51,926 bases of DNA from JBHYGK01 sp051859045 (GCA_051859045.1 JBHYGK010000015.1:1-51926); one strand, 5' to 3'. Positions 34,039-42,644 are shown, counted from the stretch's first letter. The notes: generated by a model from the sequence alone, not told the origin. Program-made: numbers and translations.

Positions 34039-35190
34039 TCAGCTCGCCAGCACGATGCCGTCGACCGGCTTCCACACCAGGTACAGCGTGTCGCCCCAGC
34101 CGTAGTGCGGGTCGGCGCTGCGCGCGGCGTGGGTCTCCTGCACGCGCAGCACGTGGCCGGTGGCGGTCTGCACGTGGTAGATCGACACGTCGCCCAGGTA
34201 GGCGATCTCGACCACCTTGCCCACCGCGATGTTGAGCTCGCCGGCGACGCCGACCGGCGCCTCCTCGGCGACGTCCATCTTCTCCGGGCGCACCGCGATC
34301 GCGATGTCGGTGCCCACCGGCAGCGGCTGGGCGTGGCGTGCCACGACCTCGGCGCCCAGCTCGTGGCAGAACGCCACCAGGCGGTCGTCGTCCTGGGCCA
34401 CCACGGTGCCCGAGAGCATGTTCACCGCGCCGATGAATTCCGCCACGAAGCGGGTGGCCGGGTACTCGTAGAGGTTGGCCGGCGTGGACACCTGGACGAT
34501 GCGCCCGGCCTCCATCACCGCCACGCGCGAGGACATCGTCATCGCCTCCTCCTGGTCGTGGGTGACCGTGATGAAGGTGGTGCCGACGCGCTCCTGGATG
34601 TTCACCAGCTCGAACTGGGTGTGCTCGCGCAGCTTCTTGTCGAGCGCGCCGAGCGGCTCGTCGAGCAGCAGGATCTTGGGCTGCTTGGCCAGCGCGCGGG
34701 CCAGCGCCACGCGCTGGCGCTGGCCGCCGGAGAGCTGGTCGGGCTTGCGCCGGCCGAAGTCCTTCATCCGCACCAGCTCGAGCATCTGCGCCACGCGATC
34801 CGCGATCTCGGCCTTGGGCAGGCGGTCCTGCTGCAGGCCGAAGGCGATGTTCTGCGCCACGCTCATGTGCGGGAACAGCGCGTAGCTCTGGAACATCATG
34901 TTGACCGGCCGCTCGTAGGGCGGCATCCGGGTCACGTCCTGGCCGTCGATGAGGATGCGCCCGCGGTCGGGCGCCTCGAAGCCGGCCAGGATGCGCAGCA
35001 GCGTGGACTTGCCGCAGCCCGAGCCGCCGAGCAGCGAGAAGAACTCGCGGCGGAAGATGTCGAGGCTGACGTCGTCCACCGCGTAGGTCTTGCCGAAGGT
35101 CTTGGTGACGCCTTCGATCTTCAGGATCGGCTCGGCCGCCGGGTCCTGCCAGGGCTCGGTGGTGCCGGGGCGGCGGACGGGGCCGGCCAC
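34039..35190 (-). CDS. potG: Putrescine ABC transporter ATP-binding protein PotG
   Basis: Cytosolic ATPase of the importer, 383 residues. Walker A GGSGCGKST at 55-63, Q-loop in MMFQSYALFPHM, signature LSGGQRQ at 153-159, Walker B LLLDEP at 174-179, and switch histidine in TVTHDQEEAMTM. The C-terminal 120 residues form the TOBE regulatory domain. The order potF-potG-potH-potI matches the enterobacterial putrescine system. Four bases separate it from potF. Confidence 0.92.
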   Translation of the reverse strand: MAGPVRRPGTTEPWQDPAAEPILKIEGVTKTFGKTYAVDDVSLDIFRREFFSLLGGSGCGKSTLLRILAGFEAPDRGRILIDGQDVTRMPPYERPVNMMFQSYALFPHMSVAQNIAFGLQQDRLPKAEIADRVAQMLELVRMKDFGRRKPDQLSGGQRQRVALARALAKQPKILLLDEPLGALDKKLREHTQFELVNIQERVGTTFITVTHDQEEAMTMSSRVAVMEAGRIVQVSTPANLYEYPATRFVAEFIGAVNMLSGTVVAQDDDRLVAFCHELGAEVVARHAQPLPVGTDIAIAVRPEKMDVAEEAPVGVAGELNIAVGKVVEIAYLGDVSIYHVQTATGHVLRVQETHAARSADPHYGWGDTLYLVWKPVDGIVLAS

Positions 35191-35194
35191 GGGC

Positions 35195-36325
35195 TCAGCG
35201 GCCGCTCTTGATGCTGGTCCAGGCGCGGATGCGCTCGCGCTGGGCGTCGTCGGGCAGCTTGACCGGGTTGACCAGGGTGGCCAGCACCTCGGCGGACGGG
35301 TAGACCGCCGGATCGTTGGCGATCTCGGGGTCGACCTGCGGGCGCGCGGCCTGGTTGGCGGTGGCGTAGGCGACGTAGCTGGAGATGCCGGCGGCCACCT
35401 CGGGCTTGAGCAGGTGGTTGATGAAGGCGTGCGCGGCCTCGGGGTGCGGGGCGTCGGCGGGGATCGCCATCACGTCGACCCAGCGGATCGCGCCCTCGCG
35501 CGGGATCACGTAGGCGATCTCCTGGCCGTTGCCGGCCTCGGCGGCGCGGTCGCGGGCCTGGAACACGTCGCCGGAGTAGCCGACCGCCAGGCACAGGTCG
35601 CCGTTGGCGAGGTCGTCGATGTAGCGCGAGGAGTTGAAGTAGCGGATGTGCGGGCGGATCGCAGCGAACGCGCCGCGCACCGCCTCGATCTCGTCGCCGC
35701 CGGTGGCGTTGGGGTCGCGGCCCAGCCACACCAGCGCCGCGCCGAAGGCCTCCTGCTCGTCGTCGAGCATCGAGATGCCGCAGGCCGCCAGCTTCTCGGC
35801 GTTGGCCGGGTCGAACAGCAGCGCCCAGCTGTCGAGGGCGACGTCGGGGCCGAGGATCTCGCGGACCCGGGCGACGTTGATGCCCAGACCCGTGGTGCCC
35901 CACATGTAGGGCACGACGTGGGCGTTGCCCGGGTCGAGGTCGGAGAGGTTCTCGAGCAGCGCCGGGTCGAGGTTGGACCAGCCCGGCAGCGCGGCGCGGT
36001 CGAGCGTCCGGTAGAGGCCGGCGGCGATGTGGCGCTGGGCGAACGGGCGCGCGGAGGGGAACACCACGTCGTAGCCCGAGCCGCCCACGGTGAGGCGGTT
36101 GTCGAGGGTCTCGTTGGCGTCGTAGACGTCGTAGATCACCCGGATGCCGGTCTCGGCGGTGAAGCTGGCGATCGTGTCCTCGGCGATGTAGTCCGACCAG
36201 TTGTAGACGTGCACGACCTGCGGCGCGGCGGCGGCGGCGGGGGCGTCCCCGTCGGCGGGACCCTCGGCGCTGCCGCAGGCGGCGAGCAGGAGGGCGGAGG
36301 CAAGCAGGCTCAGGCGGGTCTTCAT
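35195..36325 (-). CDS. potF: Putrescine-binding lipoprotein PotF
   Basis: Substrate-binding protein of the importer, 376 residues. Signal peptide with a good lipobox (LAAC, lipidation at C17), so it is tethered rather than freely periplasmic. Polyamine-binding marks are VHVYNWSDYIAEDTIASF, DVYDANETLDNRL, PYMWGTTGLGIN and WVDVMAIPADAPHPEAAHAF. A short Ala-rich linker follows the lipobox. It heads the potFGHI operon; a 204-base divergent region separates it from the pirin gene. Confidence 0.92.
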   Translation of the reverse strand: MKTRLSLLASALLLAACGSAEGPADGDAPAAAAAPQVVHVYNWSDYIAEDTIASFTAETGIRVIYDVYDANETLDNRLTVGGSGYDVVFPSARPFAQRHIAAGLYRTLDRAALPGWSNLDPALLENLSDLDPGNAHVVPYMWGTTGLGINVARVREILGPDVALDSWALLFDPANAEKLAACGISMLDDEQEAFGAALVWLGRDPNATGGDEIEAVRGAFAAIRPHIRYFNSSRYIDDLANGDLCLAVGYSGDVFQARDRAAEAGNGQEIAYVIPREGAIRWVDVMAIPADAPHPEAAHAFINHLLKPEVAAGISSYVAYATANQAARPQVDPEIANDPAVYPSAEVLATLVNPVKLPDDAQRERIRAWTSIKSGR

Positions 36326-36529
36326 CGGGGATTCTCGGGAGGAATGGCGGAGCGCCCGGCATCGTCGCGGCGGGGGGGGGCGGTGTCAACGCGCCGGGCG
36401 GCGCGGGCGGCGCCCGGACGCATCGTTGCGGCCGCCGGGCTGTGCCCGCGGCGCGCCGCCCCCATCCTTGCGGCCATCCCCGATCCCCCTGGCGCGCCCC
36501 TCCCGGCCGCGCCCGCCCAGGAGCCCGCC

Positions 36530-37372
36530 ATGTCCAGCCTCCCGCCCGATCGCCCCGTCCTGCGCACCCTGCGCGGCCAGCCCGCCTCCGACGGCGCGGG
36601 GGTCAAGCTCACCCGCGTCATCGGCACGCCGCGGCTCGACCTGCTCGATCCCTTCCTGATGCTCGACGAGTTCGGCACCGACCGGCCCGAGGACTACCTC
36701 GCGGGCTTCCCCGACCACCCGCACCGCGGCTTCGAGACCGTCACCTACATGCTCGACGGGCGCATGCGCCACCGCGACAACCACGGCAACGAGGGCCTGC
36801 TGGTGCCCGGCTCGGTGCAGTGGATGACCGCGGGCCGCGGCCTGGTGCACTCCGAGATGCCCGAGCAGCAGGAGGGCCGGATGCGCGGCTTCCAGCTGTG
36901 GATCAACCTGCCGGCCGCGCAGAAGATGGTGGCGCCGCGCTACCAGGAGTTCACCCCGGAGGAGATCCCGGTCGCCACCCCGGCGCCCGGCGTGCGGGTG
37001 AAGGTGCTGGCCGGCCGCGTCGGCGGCGTCGTCGGCCCGATCGCCCAGCCCGCCACCGACCCGGTCTACCTCGACGTGCACCTCGACGCCGGCGCGCGCG
37101 TGGCGCTCGACCTGCCCGCCGGCCATGCGGCCTTCGCCTACGTCTACGACGGCGCGGCGGCGCTGGCCGGGCAGCGGGTCGGCGCGCAGGAGCTGGCGGT
37201 GCTCGGCGAGCACGGCGCGCTGGCGGTCGAGGGCGCGCTGGACGGCACCCGGCTGATCGTGGTCGCCGGGCGGCCGCTGCGCGAGCCGGTGGCGCGCTAT
37301 GGTCCGTTCGTGATGAACACCCGCGAGGAGCTGCAGCAGGCCTTCGCGGACTTCCAGGCCGGGCGCTTCTGA
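36530..37372 (+). CDS. Pirin family protein (first of two)
   Basis: Cupin-fold protein of 280 residues, with quercetin 2,3-dioxygenase-like activity in some relatives. The metal site is complete: H63 and H65 in PDHPHRGFETVTY, H107 and E109 in GRGLVHSEMPE. The C-terminal pirin domain includes GPFVMNTREELQQAFADFQAGRF. The ATG start was chosen because it yields the typical 30-residue lead to the first cupin. The OsmC gene follows 26 bases later, so they likely form an operon. Confidence 0.9.
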   Translation: MSSLPPDRPVLRTLRGQPASDGAGVKLTRVIGTPRLDLLDPFLMLDEFGTDRPEDYLAGFPDHPHRGFETVTYMLDGRMRHRDNHGNEGLLVPGSVQWMTAGRGLVHSEMPEQQEGRMRGFQLWINLPAAQKMVAPRYQEFTPEEIPVATPAPGVRVKVLAGRVGGVVGPIAQPATDPVYLDVHLDAGARVALDLPAGHAAFAYVYDGAAALAGQRVGAQELAVLGEHGALAVEGALDGTRLIVVAGRPLREPVARYGPFVMNTREELQQAFADFQAGRF

Positions 37373-37398
37373 GCCCGGCCCCGACCGAAGGAGCCTCC

Positions 37399-37800
37399 AT
37401 GTCCGGCAGCACCCACCCGATCACCGTCCGCCTCGCGGGCGCGCCCTACGCCACCACGATCACCGGCGGCCCGCACCGGATCGTGTCCGACGAACCGGTC
37501 GACCTCGGCGGCGCCGACGCCGGCCCGACGCCCACCGAGCTGCTGCTCGGCGCGCTGGGCGCGTGCACCGCGATCACGGTGCGGATGGTCGCCGACCGCA
37601 AGGGCTGGCCGCTGGAGGCCGTCGATGTGGCGCTGGACTACGTCTCGCGCGAGCGCGGGCGCACGGTGCTCTCGCGGGTGGTGACGCTGGAGGGCGCGCT
37701 CGACGACGCGCAGCGCGCGACCCTGCTGGAGATCGCCAACAAGTGCCCCGTGCACCGCATCCTCGAAGGCGAGGTGGTGGTGGAGACGGTGCTGGGCTGA
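37399..37800 (+). CDS. OsmC family peroxiredoxin-like protein
   Basis: A 133-residue OsmC-fold protein, cytosolic, expected to reduce organic peroxides by a thiol mechanism. Two conserved cysteines are C56 in LGACTAITVRM and C116 in NKCPVHRIL. The GPTPTELLLGALGAC stretch is the family core. Good ribosome site GAAGGAG. Likely co-transcribed with the pirin gene upstream; both fit oxidative-stress use. It is followed by the large inverted repeat region. Confidence 0.9.
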   Translation: MSGSTHPITVRLAGAPYATTITGGPHRIVSDEPVDLGGADAGPTPTELLLGALGACTAITVRMVADRKGWPLEAVDVALDYVSRERGRTVLSRVVTLEGALDDAQRATLLEIANKCPVHRILEGEVVVETVLG

Positions 37801-37810
37801 GGCGTCCTTG

Positions 37811-37864
37811 CCGCAGCGCCCGGGTGGGCCCGCGCCTGGGGCCGGGGCCCGGCGCGGCTGGCCC
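37811..37864. repeat. Left arm of a long inverted repeat
   Basis: 54 bases that match the reverse complement of 38004-38057 at 53 of 54 positions. The arms are separated by 139 bases, which also pair imperfectly (GCCACAT and ATGTGGC near the centre), so the whole element is about 247 bases. Confidence 0.9.
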
Positions 37865-38003
37865 ACGCCGGGCGCCCGGCCGCTGCGCGGCCGGGTCCCC
37901 TGCGGTGCTCGGTCGCCCGGGGCCGCCACATAACTCGCGCATCCATGCGCTCAAACAATGTGGCTATCCCCCCGGCCGCCCTGTGCTCCTCGGCGCCCTC
38001 CAA

Positions 38004-38057
38004 GGGCCAGCCGCGCCGGGCCCCGGCCCCAGGCGCGGGCCCACCCGGGCGCCGCGG
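38004..38057. repeat. Right arm of the long inverted repeat
   Basis: Reverse complement of 37811-37864 with a single mismatch (base 37815 against 38053). Transcripts across the region could fold into a stem of more than 50 base pairs. Confidence 0.9.
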
Positions 38058-38267
38058 ACCTCGCGTTCGCGTTCGCGGTCGCGCGCGCGGGCAGGGGCAA
38101 AAGCAACGTCAAAGGCCTTGGAGCTGAAAGCAAAGGCTAGGGGCGAAGGCCGGGGCGGGACGTGGCGCTGACGGCGGCAATGCCCGGCCGCTTCCGTCGT
38201 TGTTCCTGCTCCTGCTTCGGCTTCGCCCCCGCCACCCCGCCCTGGCGAAGACACACAGCGAAACGCC

Positions 38268-39131
38268 TCACCGCTCAGGCAGAGGAATGAACTCCGTCTC
38301 CCCCGGCACGTTCCCCATCCGCCCCGCGGCCCAATCGGCCTTGGCCTGCTCGATGCGCTCGCGCGAGTGGCTGACGAAGTTCCACCACACGTGCCGCGGG
38401 CCGTCGAGCGGCGCGCCGCCGACCAGCATCACCCGCGCGTCGGTCAGCGCGCGCAGCACCGGCGCCGTGCCCGCGTCGAGCACCGCCAGGTGGTCGTTGG
38501 GCAGCGGGAAGCCGTCGAGCTCCAGCTCGCCCTCCACCGGGTACAGGCCGCGCTCGGCGTGGTCGTCGGGGATCGGGAGCGTGGCGCCGGCGCGCAGCTC
38601 GAGCGAGGCGTACAGCGTGGGCGAGGCCACCTCGACCGGCGAGGCGGCGCCGAACGCGGTGCCGGCGACGACGGTGATCCGCGCGCCGTCGCGCTCCAGC
38701 ACCGGCAGCGTGGCCGCGGGGTAATGGCGGAACGCGGGCTCGGCCTCCTCCTGGTCCACCGGCAGCGCGATCCAGGTCTGCAGCCCGTGCATCGCGAAGG
38801 TCGTCCCGCGCAGGCGCTCGGGCGTGCGCTCGGAGTGCACGATGCCGCGGCCGGCGGTCATCCAGTTCACGTCGCCGGGGTTGATCTCCTGCACGCAGCC
38901 CAGGCTGTCGCGGTGCAGGATCGAGCCCGCCCACAGGAAGGTCACCGTGGCGAGGCCGATGTGCGGGTGCGGGCGCACGTCCATCGATTCGCCCGGGCCC
39001 ATCGGGTGCGGGCCGAAGTGGTCGAAGAACACGAACGGCCCCAGCGTGCGGCGGGCGACCTGCGGCAGCAGCCGGCGCACGAGGAAGCCCGCGCCGAGGT
39101 CGTGTTCGCGGGGCTTGAGCAGCTGGGGCAT
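38268..39131 (-). CDS. Pirin family protein (second)
   Basis: Cupin-fold pirin of 287 residues from a different subfamily than the first. Metal ligands are H55 and H57 in DVRPHPHIGLATVTF, H99 and E101 in GRGIVHSERTP. The C-terminal half ends with HVWWNFVSHSRERIEQAKADW, typical of YhaK/YhhW-like proteins with a C-terminal pirin domain. Stands alone, convergent with osmC across the repeat region. Confidence 0.9.
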   Translation of the reverse strand: MPQLLKPREHDLGAGFLVRRLLPQVARRTLGPFVFFDHFGPHPMGPGESMDVRPHPHIGLATVTFLWAGSILHRDSLGCVQEINPGDVNWMTAGRGIVHSERTPERLRGTTFAMHGLQTWIALPVDQEEAEPAFRHYPAATLPVLERDGARITVVAGTAFGAASPVEVASPTLYASLELRAGATLPIPDDHAERGLYPVEGELELDGFPLPNDHLAVLDAGTAPVLRALTDARVMLVGGAPLDGPRHVWWNFVSHSRERIEQAKADWAAGRMGNVPGETEFIPLPER

Positions 39132-39213
39132 GGCGGCGGTCCGGGGCGCGAGGGGGCCCGCAGGGTAGCGCGGGCGGTCCGGCCGGGCCGAGGCCCGCGG
39201 CCGGAACGCTGCG

Positions 39214-39870
39214 TCAGGCGTGGCCGCGCCGCGCGGCCCAGTCGCTCGCGAGCAGGCCGAGCAGCACGCTGTCCTGGCGCTCGCCGCCGACCGCCCAGCG
39301 CTGGCGCAGGTAGCCCTCGCGGAGGAAGCCCAGGCGCTCGAGCGTGCGCAGCGAGGGGGTGTTGCGCGGGTCGACGTCGGCCTCGATGCGGTGCAGGCCC
39401 AGCGCCCCGAAGGCGTGGTCGAGCAGCACGCCCAGCGCCTCGCTGGCGTAGCGGCGGCCCCAGTGCTCGCGCCCGAGCGCGAAACCCACCTCGGCGCGGC
39501 CGTTCTCGTGGCAGATGCCGGCCAGGGTGCAGGTGCCGATGACGCGGTCGTCGCCGCGGCGGGCGATGCCCCACTGCAGCAGGGTGCCGTCGCGGGCCCC
39601 GCGCTCGATGCTCTCGAGCAGGATCCGCGCGTCGTCCTCGCTGGCGAACGGCGGCCGGCTCCAGTAGCGCATCACCTGCGGGTGCGAGAACACCGCGAAC
39701 AGCGCGCCCACGTCGCCCTCGCCCAGCCGGCGCAGGCACACGCGCGGCGCGGCGAGCGTGGGCAGCGCGGCGTCGCCGGGCGCGGCGTCGCGGCTCGGCG
39801 GCGGGGCGGTGGGGGCGGCAGGCGTGGCGGGGAGCGAAGCGTCGGCGGGCATGCGGATCGTCAGGGCCAT
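39214..39870 (-). CDS. GNAT N-acetyltransferase, RimJ/RimL-like
   Basis: A 218-residue acetyltransferase. After an Ala/Pro-rich 40-residue leader come RVCLRRLGEGDVGALFAVFSHPQVMRYW and the acetyl-CoA motif AEVGFALGREHWGRRYASEALG. LHRIEADVDPRNTPSLRTLERLGF is the RimJ/L-type C-terminal signature. A second ATG at 39852 (MPADASL) could be the real start, shortening the leader by six residues. Substrate may be a protein N-terminus or an antibiotic; unknown. Confidence 0.85.
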   Translation of the reverse strand: MALTIRMPADASLPATPAAPTAPPPSRDAAPGDAALPTLAAPRVCLRRLGEGDVGALFAVFSHPQVMRYWSRPPFASEDDARILLESIERGARDGTLLQWGIARRGDDRVIGTCTLAGICHENGRAEVGFALGREHWGRRYASEALGVLLDHAFGALGLHRIEADVDPRNTPSLRTLERLGFLREGYLRQRWAVGGERQDSVLLGLLASDWAARRGHA

Positions 39871-39946
39871 GGCGCGGATGCAGCGGGGGGATGCCCTGCA
39901 GGACGCGAAAGGGGCCACAGACCGGACGCGCGGTCGGGCCCGGGCC

Positions 39947-40534
39947 TCAGCCGGCGGCGAGCGCGGGCGCGAGCCGGGCCGCGAGGCCCCAGGCCAGCGC
40001 GGCCGCCAGCGCCAGCCACAGGTCGCGCGGGGCGTGCCGCTCCAGCACCAGGCGCGACCAGGCCAGCGCCAGGCCCAGCGCGCCGAGGGCGGCCACGGCC
40101 GGCCAGGCCGGCACCAGCAGCACCGCGGGATAGACGCAGAAGGCGAGGTGGTGCGAGAGCTTGGCCCGGCGCTCGCAGGCGATCGCGGTGGCGATGATCC
40201 CGGCGGCGCCCGCCAGCGCCAGCGCGAGCGGCGAGGCGCCGCCCTGCGAGGCCGCGAGCAGCGCCCCCGCGCCCAGCAGCGCGAGCAGCCAGCGGTTGAG
40301 GCCGCGGCGCTCGCCCGCGCCGCTGGCATCGGGATGCGCCCAGCGACCGCGCCGCACCTGCCAGGCCGCGTAGCCGAGCACGGCCAGCGCCAGCGCCGCC
40401 GGCAGCCCGGCGGCCAGGGCCAGGGCGCCGCCGCGCAGGCCCGCCGCGTGCGCGCCCCAGGCCGCGCAGGCCGGCGCGAGCACCGCGGGATGGGCCAGCA
40501 GCGACACCGCGCGCGCCAGGGCCACCCGGGTCAT
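39947..40534 (-). CDS. PAP2-like integral membrane protein
   Basis: A 195-residue membrane protein with about six helices. The C-terminal PAP2 motif SRxxxxxHxxxD is complete at 160-171 (S160, R161, H167, D171). The middle motif is reduced to SHH at 127-129 instead of PSGH, and no KxxxxxxRP first motif is visible. It may be a divergent lipid phosphatase or an inactive relative. Its ATG overlaps the stop of the upstream gene (ATGA), so it is coupled to a gene of unknown function. Confidence 0.7.
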   Translation of the reverse strand: MTRVALARAVSLLAHPAVLAPACAAWGAHAAGLRGGALALAAGLPAALALAVLGYAAWQVRRGRWAHPDASGAGERRGLNRWLLALLGAGALLAASQGGASPLALALAGAAGIIATAIACERRAKLSHHLAFCVYPAVLLVPAWPAVAALGALGLALAWSRLVLERHAPRDLWLALAAALAWGLAARLAPALAAG

Positions 40535-40902
40535 GGCGCCTCCAGCAGGCGCAGGTCGTCGGCCTGGCGCAGGCAGCGTTCGAGCATCGCGCGCACGCGC
40601 TCGTGGCCGTCGCGGTCGGGGCGCTGGAACCAGCGCCGCCAGCCGCGCACCGGCTCGGCGACCACGGCCACGCTCCACGCCGCCGGGCCGTCGGCCTCGG
40701 CCTCGCCCAGCGCCGCCAGCGTGATCCACCAGCGCGCGCGGCCGCGCAGCACGCACACGCAATGCCCGCCGTCGTCGGGGACCGGCTCGGAGACCGCGAA
40801 GCCGTCGCGGCCCAGCGGCATCAGGCGCTCGCCGAGCCAGGCCGCGAAGGCCAGGCCCGGGGGCAGGCCGTCGCTGGCCTGGAAGCGCGCGGTCTCGAGC
40901 AC
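40531..40902 (-). CDS. Hypothetical cytosolic protein coupled to the PAP2-like gene
   Basis: A 123-residue protein of no recognised family. No hydrophobic segment; a RARWWITLAALGEAEADG strand region and the C-terminal helix ERVRAMLERCLRQADDLRLLE are visible. The GTG start at 40902 is the first in-frame start after the upstream gene's stop at 40958; no good ribosome site supports it, so the start is uncertain. The stop overlaps the PAP2-like gene. Confidence 0.5.
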   Translation of the reverse strand: MLETARFQASDGLPPGLAFAAWLGERLMPLGRDGFAVSEPVPDDGGHCVCVLRGRARWWITLAALGEAEADGPAAWSVAVVAEPVRGWRRWFQRPDRDGHERVRAMLERCLRQADDLRLLEAP

Positions 40903-40957
40903 CCAGGCGTCGGCGCGGCGCGTCCGCGCGGGACGCGCCGCGCGCCGCGGGCGGGGC

Positions 40958-41464
40958 TCAGGCGCGCGCCGGCGCACGCAGGGCCCGCAGCAGGGCGTGG
41001 GTCGGCGCGAGCCGCGCCTCGAGCGCGGCCAGCGCCGCCTCGCCGCCCTCCAGCGTGTGCGGCAGCCACACCGGCGGGGCCGAGACCCGCGGGTACAGCA
41101 CGGCCCAGGGCAGGCCGTAGAGGTCGACGACCTGGACGGCCTCGATCGCCGACCAGCCGACGTGGCGCGGCCGGCCCAGCAGGTCGTGCCCGTGCAGGCC
41201 GTCCTCGGCGATCCGCGCGCTCCAGCGCCCGCGCAGCGCGAGGAAGGCGAGGTGGGCGAGCACGGCGAGCATCGCCGGCCCCGCGAACACCAGCACGAGG
41301 CCCGGCCAGGACGGGAACGCGCCGGCCTGCCACTGCCACAGCGCGACCAGGCCGCCGAGGCCGGTGGCGGCGAGCGCGGCGGCGCGCGCCAGCGCACGCA
41401 GCGGCCAGTGGCGCGCGGGCAGCAGGGTGGCGGGAAGGGGCGAGGCGGGAGCGGAGGACGACAT
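40958..41464 (-). CDS. Hypothetical membrane protein with PH-like C-terminal part
   Basis: A 168-residue protein with two hydrophobic segments (about residues 22-46 and 50-78). The soluble remainder includes WSARIAEDGLHGHDLLGRPRHVGWSAIEAVQVVDLYGLPWAVLYPR, the strand pattern of bacterial PH-like domains. Probably the first gene of a three-gene set with the 123-residue protein and the PAP2-like protein. No known function. Confidence 0.6.
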   Translation of the reverse strand: MSSSAPASPLPATLLPARHWPLRALARAAALAATGLGGLVALWQWQAGAFPSWPGLVLVFAGPAMLAVLAHLAFLALRGRWSARIAEDGLHGHDLLGRPRHVGWSAIEAVQVVDLYGLPWAVLYPRVSAPPVWLPHTLEGGEAALAALEARLAPTHALLRALRAPARA

Positions 41465-41560
41465 CGGGTGGGCCGGGGCGCGTGGGGGCGCCGACGCTAC
41501 CCGCCGGCGCGGGGGGCCACAAGCCCGCGGGCGCGCGGGCCGGCCGCCTGGACGGGTGGC

Positions 41561-41761
41561 TCAGGGGGCGCCGCGCTGCACCAGGGCGGCCATCAGGCCG
41601 GCGATCGCGGTCGCCGAGGCCAGCAGCGCCAGGCCGGGGGACTGCGGCTCGGCCGCCAGCGCGGCGAGCGCGAGCAGCATCGACAGGGCGGCCGTGCGGG
41701 GCCAGCGGGTGGGGTCGTGCGGAGTGGTCACGGGGGGATGGCCACGCGGGGGGAGCGACAT
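41561..41761 (-). CDS. Small two-helix membrane protein (hypothetical)
   Basis: A 66-residue frame with two predicted helices (TAALSMLLALAALAAE and GLALLASATAIAGLMAALV) after a Pro-rich leader. The start is uncertain: the ATG at 41761 and a GTG at 41731 both lack ribosome sites. Small hydrophobic frames arise by chance in DNA this GC-rich, so it is listed with low confidence. Confidence 0.35.
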   Translation of the reverse strand: MSLPPRGHPPVTTPHDPTRWPRTAALSMLLALAALAAEPQSPGLALLASATAIAGLMAALVQRGAP

Positions 41762-41818
41762 CTGACCCGTCGCGGGCGGCCGCGCCAACCCAGACGGGGC
41801 CTCAGTGCGGGCCGGCGT

Positions 41819-42370
41819 TCAGGATGCGCGCGGCGCGTCGAGGGAGAACAGGCGCAGCTCCGCCGCGATCCCCGGCAGCGCCAGCGGGCCGTCCTCGCGC
41901 AGGCCCAGCGCGCGCAGCAGCCGGTGCGAGGCGTGGTTGTCGGCGTTCGCGATCGCCAGCAGCCGGGGCGGCGCGAGGTGGGCGAAGGCCGCGTCGCGCA
42001 CCGCGACCGCGGCCTCGAGGGCGTAGCCGCGACCGCGCCCGGCGGGCAGGAACGCGAAGCCGATATCGGGCTGGGCCAGGCCCGGCCGCGCCACCAGGCC
42101 GCAGATCCCCAGCAGGGCCGGGTCGTCGACGGCGTGCACGCCGTAGAAGCCGAAGCCCTCCCGCGCCCACTGCGCCTGCGGCCCCTCGCGCCACCAGCGC
42201 TCGGCCTCGGCCACGCTGCGCACCCCGCGATCGGCGATGTGGCGGTGGAAGTCCGGGTCGTTGAGCAGCGCCAGCACGAAGGCCGCGTCGGCCGCCGGGT
42301 CGACCGGGCGCAGGCGCAGGCGCGCGGTGGCCAGGGCCTCCGGCAGCCTGCGCGCCGGCGCCTCAGCCAC
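41819..42370 (-). CDS. GNAT N-acetyltransferase
   Basis: A 183-residue RimJ/RimL-like acetyltransferase. LATARLRLRPVDPAADAAFVLALLNDPDFHRHI at the start and the acetyl-CoA loop AGRGRGYALEAAVAVRDAAF near residue 110 identify it. NADNHASHRLLRALGLREDG is the C-terminal signature. Substrate unknown. Its start overlaps the end of the Pmp3-like gene by eight bases, so they form an operon. Confidence 0.85.
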   Translation of the reverse strand: MAEAPARRLPEALATARLRLRPVDPAADAAFVLALLNDPDFHRHIADRGVRSVAEAERWWREGPQAQWAREGFGFYGVHAVDDPALLGICGLVARPGLAQPDIGFAFLPAGRGRGYALEAAVAVRDAAFAHLAPPRLLAIANADNHASHRLLRALGLREDGPLALPGIAAELRLFSLDAPRAS

Positions 42371-42557
42371 GCGCGCGCAGCACGTCGTTGATGCGCTGCT
42401 CGGTCGTGTACTGGCTCAGCGCGTACACCGCCCACAGCGCGGCGGGCAGCCAGCCGATCAGCGTGACCTGCAGGACCAGGCAGACGATGCCGGCGATCGG
42501 GCGGCCGATCGTGAAGAACACCAGGAAGGGCAGGAAGATGGCGAGGAGCAGGCGCAT
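42363..42557 (-). CDS. Pmp3/YqaE family membrane proteolipid
   Basis: A 64-residue protein of two transmembrane helices, matching the Pmp3/YqaE (UPF0057) pattern in IFLPFLVFFTIGRPIAGIVC and LQVTLIGWLPAALWAVYAL, with a short charged tail. Homologues affect membrane potential and salt tolerance in fungi and plants; the bacterial role is unclear. Overlaps the downstream GNAT gene. Confidence 0.8.
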   Translation of the reverse strand: MRLLLAIFLPFLVFFTIGRPIAGIVCLVLQVTLIGWLPAALWAVYALSQYTTEQRINDVLRARG

Positions 42558-42644
42558 GGGCGGGGTCCCGTGGCGGTGGAGGTGGGCGCGCAGGGTCGCA
42601 GGTGCGCGGCGCGCGCGCCTGCGGCGGAGGTCATGCCCCGGGGC

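Larger units (their letters stand above)
37801..38267. other. Gene-free region of 467 bases between osmC and the second pirin
   Basis: Contains the 247-base inverted repeat (37811-38057), a small local hairpin at 37875-37895 (eight base pairs, CTGCG loop), a CG-rich GCGTTCGCGTTCGCG stretch and an AAAGC-rich stretch near 38098-38140. Short open frames on both strands here are by-products of the inverted repeat; I see no credible gene. The layout resembles dispersed intergenic repeat elements of GC-rich Xanthomonadales genomes. Confidence 0.7.

Noticed and set aside
37945..38254. Several 60-200 codon frames in the osmC-pirin gap
   Set aside because: They appear in mirror-image on both strands because of the inverted repeat and have no ribosome sites or domain features.
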